Below, piece after piece: positions 6,262-9,797 of a DNA stretch of 9,797 nt (positions within the stretch are counted from its first letter, which is position 1; the number at the start of each line of letters is the position of its first letter). The translations under genes were made by a program, and so were the position numbers. The DNA comes from Oligoflexia bacterium (GTDB lineage: Bacteria; Bdellovibrionota; Bdellovibrionia; Bdellovibrionales; UBA1609), in assembly GCA_026914095.1 (NCBI GenBank), contig JAPPIY010000301.1, forward strand, positions 1-9,797, written 5' to 3'. Under the pieces are notes generated by a model, which was not told the origin of the DNA, searched no databases, and saw only the letters and a program-made list of their open reading frames with translations.

Positions 6262-6921
6262 ATGAGTGACCTAATAATTAAAGTGTCTCCCCGAACAGAA
6301 AGAGGGAAGGCTAACAAAAAAATTCGCAAGAACAAACTCGTTCCTGCTGTTGTGTATGGAAATGGACAAAAAAACCTTGCTTTTTCCCTAGACATTCGCT
6401 TGGCTGAAAAATACTCTAAAAAAGAGTTTGAAAATAAAATTTTCACCTTTGAATCCGAAGACAAAAATTTAAAAGGTCTAAAAGTTATTAAAAAATCCAT
6501 CGCCCGCCACAAAGTCAGCCACCAGCCCATTCACATGGATTTTCTATCTCTGGATATGAAAAAACCCATTCGTGTGCCAGTCGATCTCAAATTTATAGGA
6601 ACTCCTAAAGGAGTGAAAGAAGAGGACGGTATTTTTAACATCATTTTAAGGAGTGTGGAGTTAGAATGCCTCCCCAATGAAATACCTCCCTCTATTGAAT
6701 TGGATGTCTCTGGCTTAGGACTTAATCAAAATATTCATGCAGAAGATTTAAAAGTTTCTGAAAATATAAAGCTCATTACAAAAGCTCAAAGAACTTTGTG
6801 TACCGTTGTGCCTGCTAAAGAAGAAGAGGAGGGGAAATCTGAAACCACTGAAGAGGCAACACCTGCTCCAGATAAAGCAGAAGCAGATAAAGCCAAGCCA
6901 GATAAAGATAAAAAAGCTTAG
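6262..6921 (+). CDS. rplY: 50S ribosomal protein L25/general stress protein Ctc
   Basis: L25 binds 5S rRNA in the central protuberance of the large ribosomal subunit. The protein has 219 residues, the long CTC/TL5 form rather than the short enterobacterial form. Residues 1-95 are the L25 domain, with LVPAVVYG (26-33) and HQPIHMDFL (87-95). Residues about 100-185 are the CTC C-terminal domain, with ECLPNEIPPSIELDVSGL (135-152). The final 35 residues form a charged tail of Glu, Lys, Asp, Ala and Pro (PDKAEADKAKPDKDKKA). The ATG has GGAGGA seven bases upstream. pth follows after 30 bp, the classic neighbour, so the two are likely one transcript. Confidence 0.96.
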   Translation: MSDLIIKVSPRTERGKANKKIRKNKLVPAVVYGNGQKNLAFSLDIRLAEKYSKKEFENKIFTFESEDKNLKGLKVIKKSIARHKVSHQPIHMDFLSLDMKKPIRVPVDLKFIGTPKGVKEEDGIFNIILRSVELECLPNEIPPSIELDVSGLGLNQNIHAEDLKVSENIKLITKAQRTLCTVVPAKEEEEGKSETTEEATPAPDKAEADKAKPDKDKKA

Positions 6922-6951
6922 TTTTTCAATTGATTTATTTGGCTTATTGCT

Positions 6952-7647
6952 GTGAAGATTATTGTTGGTTTAGGAAATCCCGGTTCAAAATATTTATTTA
7001 CCAGACACAATCTGGGCTTTATGATGATTGATGCTCTAGCTGGAAATGGCCAATTTCAAAATAAATATAAAAGTTTGATTCAAAAAAAAGAGATAGAAAA
7101 TGAAACAGCCTTATTGGTTAAACCTCAAACTTTCATGAATCTGTCGGGACAAGCTGTCAGGGAGATCGCCCATTTTTATAAAATTCCCTTAGATAGCCTG
7201 TTGGTCATACATGATGACAAGGATTTGCCATTTGGAACAATGAAGTTTCAAAAATCCAGAGGGCCTGGCGGTCATAATGGGGTTAAAAACATTCATCAAG
7301 AGCTAAACAGCAAGGATTATACTAGATTAAAAATGGGTATTGGTATAGAAAAAAACCAAGCTGATTTAAAAAAAACAGCTGTCAAATCTAAACCCCTTCT
7401 TTCGTTTAAAGAGGAAAGAAAACACACCTTACAAAACTATGATACAATAACTTGGCGATCTATTTTAGAAGATCCTTCAAAAAAATTGAACAAAATAGAC
7501 ACGGATTATGTTCTTTCCCCTTTTAGCAAGAAGGAAAAAGAGAGGCTGGCAGATTTTTTAAACAAAGGCGTAAAAGCCATTGAATGTTTTATAAAACAAG
7601 GCTTTCATCAAGCCAGCAATCAGTTTAATTCTAAAACTCCATTTTAA
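6952..7647 (+). CDS. pth: Peptidyl-tRNA hydrolase with an extra internal segment
   Basis: Pth releases tRNA from peptidyl-tRNA that drops off ribosomes. The start is GTG at 6952, giving MKIIVGLGNPG; a stop codon at 6931 leaves no better upstream start. No clear Shine-Dalgarno site precedes it, so translation may depend on coupling to rplY, 30 bp upstream. Conserved residues are present: Asn9, catalytic His19 in TRHN, FMN at 61-63, HDDKDLP at 87-93 and GGHNG at 106-110. The protein has 231 residues against about 190 usual. The excess lies between GIG (129-131) and DYVLSPF (185-191), where about 13 residues are typical and 53 are found. The insert is lysine-rich and in frame. All catalytic motifs lie outside it, so activity is expected. 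Confidence 0.95.
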   Translation: MKIIVGLGNPGSKYLFTRHNLGFMMIDALAGNGQFQNKYKSLIQKKEIENETALLVKPQTFMNLSGQAVREIAHFYKIPLDSLLVIHDDKDLPFGTMKFQKSRGPGGHNGVKNIHQELNSKDYTRLKMGIGIEKNQADLKKTAVKSKPLLSFKEERKHTLQNYDTITWRSILEDPSKKLNKIDTDYVLSPFSKKEKERLADFLNKGVKAIECFIKQGFHQASNQFNSKTPF

Positions 7648-7687
7648 AATAATCAAAAAAGCTTGTTTTTTAATCAAATGGCCAGAA

Positions 7688-7718
7688 CTTGACAAAAAAA
7701 TTTGTGACCTCATATTGA
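7688..7718 (+). promoter_or_regulatory. Hsp20 promoter, possibly of the sigma-32 type
   Basis: CTTGACA (7688-7694) is followed after 13 bp by CCTCATAT (7708-7715). This fits the RpoH pattern CTTGAAA-N13-15-CCCCATNT with two mismatches. The same TTGACA also fits a sigma-70 promoter with CATATT (spacing 16) or TATTGA (spacing 18). Being in front of a heat-shock gene makes the first reading attractive. Confidence 0.5.
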
Positions 7719-7742
7719 TTATTAGAAACAAAGGAGGTTAAT

Positions 7743-8219
7743 ATGAATTTAAGGCCATACAATAAGACCCCTTGGGGTCTGCTCTTTGATCTAGACAAGG
7801 AGTTTGACAGCTGGTGGCCTGTTCCAGGAGACAAAAACAAACACTCTTTCCCTGCCTGTGATTTTCATGAAGATAAAGACAACTACTTTATCAGCTTGGA
7901 TTTGCCGGGTTTAAAAAGAGAAAACATCAAGATCAGCTATGAAAACCAAACACTGACTATCTCTGGAGCAAGAGAGGAAGAATACACAAAAGAGCTTAAA
8001 GAAAACAGCTCTCGTTTTACAGAAAAGTTTTATGGCTCTTTTAGCCGCTCTTTTAACTTGCCCTCTTTAATTGAGGAAGACAAAATTGAAGCTCATTTTT
8101 CAAACGGAGTTTTAGAGCTGGCTCTTCCAAAAACAAGCAAGAGCAAAGGAAAAGAGATACCTGTAAAAGAAGGCAGAGAAAGCTCCTTATTTTCAAAACT
8201 GACAAAAAAAGCCAGCTAA
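7743..8219 (+). CDS. Small heat-shock protein, Hsp20/alpha-crystallin family
   Basis: Small heat-shock proteins are ATP-independent cytosolic holdases that bind unfolding proteins as large oligomers. This one has 158 residues, a usual length. Residues 1-36 are the variable N-terminal arm, rich in Trp and Phe. Residues 37-130 are the alpha-crystallin domain (PACDFHEDKDNYFISLDLPG to FSNGVLELALPK), ending with the diagnostic GVLEL block. The C-terminal tail has EIPV (I-X-V at 139-141), the motif that docks on neighbouring dimers. The ATG is preceded by AAGGAGGT (7731-7738), a nearly perfect Shine-Dalgarno, suggesting strong translation. It has its own promoter and terminator and so is a single-gene unit. 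Confidence 0.96.
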   Translation: MNLRPYNKTPWGLLFDLDKEFDSWWPVPGDKNKHSFPACDFHEDKDNYFISLDLPGLKRENIKISYENQTLTISGAREEEYTKELKENSSRFTEKFYGSFSRSFNLPSLIEEDKIEAHFSNGVLELALPKTSKSKGKEIPVKEGRESSLFSKLTKKAS

Positions 8220-8228
8220 TCAAAACAA

Positions 8229-8255
8229 AAAAGGGGCTTTTAAAAAGCCCCTTTT
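8229..8255 (+). terminator. Strong rho-independent terminator after hsp20
   Basis: AAAAGGGGC (8229-8237) pairs with GCCCCTTTT (8247-8255), and the intervening TTTTAAAAA can extend the stem or serve as the loop. The G/C core and T-tail are canonical. The A-tract on the left makes it potentially bidirectional. It begins ten bases after the hsp20 stop codon. Confidence 0.88.
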
Positions 8256-8287
8256 GCTTGATATAAGTTTGTAATTTTAAAAAAACT

Positions 8288-8977
8288 ATGTCCCGTTCTG
8301 CTCAAAGACAAATCAGTTCAACAAAAAACATAAAGCATCCTAACCACTATATCCAAGCCCTTCACAAAGAAGACTGGGCGATTGACGAAGAAATGGCTGT
8401 TTCCTATAAAGGACGATGGAGAGCTCTTTTTGATAAAAATTTACCAAGCTCTCTGCATTTAGAAATCGGCTGTGGCAATGGAAAGCATTTTTCCAGCTTG
8501 TGTCTAAAAGCCCCTCAAGACTGTTTTTTAGCCATTGAGCTTAAATACAAGCCTCTCATACAAACAATAAGGCGAGTGACAAAAAATAGCAGTAAAAATG
8601 GAAGAGTGATAAGATACAATGCCCGCTGGATTGACAATTTGTTTGAACCAGAGGAGTTAAACCATGTTTATATCCATTTTCCTGATCCCTGGCTCAAAAA
8701 AAGAAGAAGTAAAAAACACCAGCTGATTCAACCTGATTTTTGCAGAAAACTCTATCAAATTCAAAAAGCAAACTCTTTTTTAGAGCTTAAAACGGATTCA
8801 AAAGATTACTTTGAACAGTCTGTAAGAGAGTTTAAAAAAGCAGGGTATAAATTAGAAAAATATAACTCTCATCTTTACAAACAAGATAGACCTGTTACTG
8901 ACCATCTCAGTCAATTTGAGTTGATATTTGTTCAAAAAAATATACCAATCAAATACAGCTTATTCCGCCATCCCTAA
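8288..8977 (+). CDS. trmB: tRNA (guanine-N7)-methyltransferase
   Basis: TrmB uses S-adenosylmethionine to make m7G at position 46 of tRNA variable loops. The protein has 229 residues, typical for the family. LEIGCGNGKH (58-67) is the SAM-binding loop, followed by the acidic AIEL (82-85). HFPDPWLKKRRSKKHQLIQP (130-149) is the family signature, with Leu where Pro is usual after the Trp. LKTDSKDYF (167-175) is the next conserved block. Near the end, SQFE (208-211) stands where the family usually has a Thr-x-Tyr/Phe-Glu motif. The first 25 residues are a basic extension. No Shine-Dalgarno is obvious before the ATG, which directly follows an A-run. Confidence 0.94.
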   Translation: MSRSAQRQISSTKNIKHPNHYIQALHKEDWAIDEEMAVSYKGRWRALFDKNLPSSLHLEIGCGNGKHFSSLCLKAPQDCFLAIELKYKPLIQTIRRVTKNSSKNGRVIRYNARWIDNLFEPEELNHVYIHFPDPWLKKRRSKKHQLIQPDFCRKLYQIQKANSFLELKTDSKDYFEQSVREFKKAGYKLEKYNSHLYKQDRPVTDHLSQFELIFVQKNIPIKYSLFRHP

Positions 8978-9071
8978 AAAAAAGCTGGAAAAAGCAAGTG
9001 AATTACTGGATCAGATAGTTCTTAAAAAACTTTATTTCTTTCATAAAAGAGCGGATTTTTGAATTTGTGAT

Positions 9072-9797
9072 TTAATAAGAGTCAATTTTTTCTTTTGCTA
9101 TTTCTTTGAACTTTTTAACAAGCTCTTTTTTGTATTTTTTTCCAATAGTGTCAAACACATCTAACAACTGGTGAAAGGTATTTCTTCCTCCTAAAAAGTC
9201 CCAATACTTTTCACCAATCAAAAAATCTTCATTCATTTTTACAAAGTTAGCTTGAGTGAATCTCTCATAAGGCTTAGGATGATAAGGATTATATGGAAAA
9301 GCTAAATAAGGATAAATTAGCTTTCTTTTCCTTGCAGTCCATTCCAACAGTTTGTTTTTACTCTCTTTAAAAACATCTATGTTAGGCTTGACTGTTTTAA
9401 TCTCAAAATAAAATTCTTTACCTTTCCTTTTCATATAAAAGTCAGCAATATTTCCTGATTTTTGAGAACTGGCATTTTTTCTGTCTGCTTTTAAGATAGC
9501 TTGCATTTCCTTTTTAATATCTGGCTTTCTATTTTTATTTCTAAGCTCTCGGATAATTGCCTCTATCACTTTCTTTTGACCTTGTGAAATCACTCCCCCA
9601 ACTCCATAGTTCCTAAAGCATTCTTCACAATGAGGTTTAGCAACAATAACAGAAATTTCTTCATATAAGGACATGCCAAGACTAGTAGATAGAGAGTGAA
9701 TAAAAGAATAAGCCGCTATTTTCTCGCTATCTTGAATAATCCTTGACAATGTAAAAAAGTTGTGTCCGCCAGTATAGACGACAGGGTCGTTTTTGGG
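9072..9797 (-). CDS. TdeIII-family type II restriction endonuclease (5' end outside window)
   Basis: The frame ends at the TAA 9072-9074 and stays open to the right edge. A TTG at 9747-9749 is possible, but 16 further in-frame codons precede it without a stop and no strong ribosome binding site is placed for it, so I treat the gene as truncated by the window. Counting from the TTG, the PD-(D/E)XK nuclease core is visible as Asp103 (NIADFY) and Glu116-Ile-Lys118 (YFEIKTVKPN). KLLEWTARKRK (133-143), FPYNPYHPKPYERF (151-164) and GEKYWDFLGG (179-188) are segments I associate with the TdeIII family (PF09520), whose prototype cuts GGNCC. Specificity here is inferred. A cognate methyltransferase would be expected nearby and is not in the window. 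It is convergent with trmB. Confidence 0.82.
   Translation of the reverse strand, partial: PKNDPVVYTGGHNFFTLSRIIQDSEKIAAYSFIHSLSTSLGMSLYEEISVIVAKPHCEECFRNYGVGGVISQGQKKVIEAIIRELRNKNRKPDIKKEMQAILKADRKNASSQKSGNIADFYMKRKGKEFYFEIKTVKPNIDVFKESKNKLLEWTARKRKLIYPYLAFPYNPYHPKPYERFTQANFVKMNEDFLIGEKYWDFLGGRNTFHQLLDVFDTIGKKYKKELVKKFKEIAKEKIDSY

Noticed and set aside
6237..6530. Open frame of 97 codons on the minus strand
   Set aside because: It is antisense to the start of rplY, which is certain from its conserved domain and Shine-Dalgarno.
7655..7671. AAAAAA-GCTTG-TTTTTT hairpin after pth as a terminator
   Set aside because: The stem is made only of A-T pairs with no G/C core, so it is unlikely to stop transcription alone.
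9005..9017. CTGGATCAGATA as a fifth copy of the GGATCAGTATA repeat
   Set aside because: Only about ten bases match and the flanks show no similarity, so chance is a sufficient explanation.
1..9797. tRNA or rRNA genes
   Set aside because: No cloverleaf with a T-loop GTTCGA-type motif and no rRNA-like segment was seen in the intergenic spaces, although a covariance-model scan was not possible.

Overview
The window is AT-rich bacterial chromosome (about one third G+C by eye) carrying mostly housekeeping genes on both strands. The gene order prs - rplY - pth, a long CTC-type L25 and class I Prs suggest a Gram-negative bacterium. A deltaproteobacterial or Bdellovibrionota-like lineage is my best guess from that order, but no gene here fixes the taxonomy.

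Layout from left to right: the 3' part of a PDZ/S41 C-terminal processing peptidase (+) runs in from the left edge. It converges with, and overlaps by 14 bp, the trigger factor gene tig (-). A 658-bp gene-free stretch (2071-2728) follows. It holds the tig promoter and an unusual cluster of long inverted repeats. Next is a two-gene minus-strand operon encoding a DUF2157 polytopic membrane protein and a GDYXXLXY-domain protein. It is divergent from prs (+). After prs come a compact terminator-like hairpin, a repeat-containing spacer and the rplY-pth pair (+). Then follow a small heat-shock protein with its own promoter (possibly sigma-32-like) and a strong terminator, trmB (+), and at the right edge a convergent TdeIII-family restriction endonuclease (-) whose N-terminus lies outside the window.

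Much of the content is translation and protein quality control: nascent-chain folding (tig), ribosomal 5S-binding protein (rplY), peptidyl-tRNA recycling (pth), tRNA m7G46 methylation (trmB), holdase chaperone (Hsp20), periplasmic proteolysis (S41) and PRPP supply (prs). The accessory content is the restriction enzyme, the uncharacterised DUF2157/GDYXXLXY pair, and a family of short intergenic repeats with related sequence blocks near 2271, 2659, 4850, 4945, 5977 and 6164. I found no convincing new multi-gene system. The least explained signals are the 2190-2710 inverted-repeat cluster and the dispersed repeat family linked to it.
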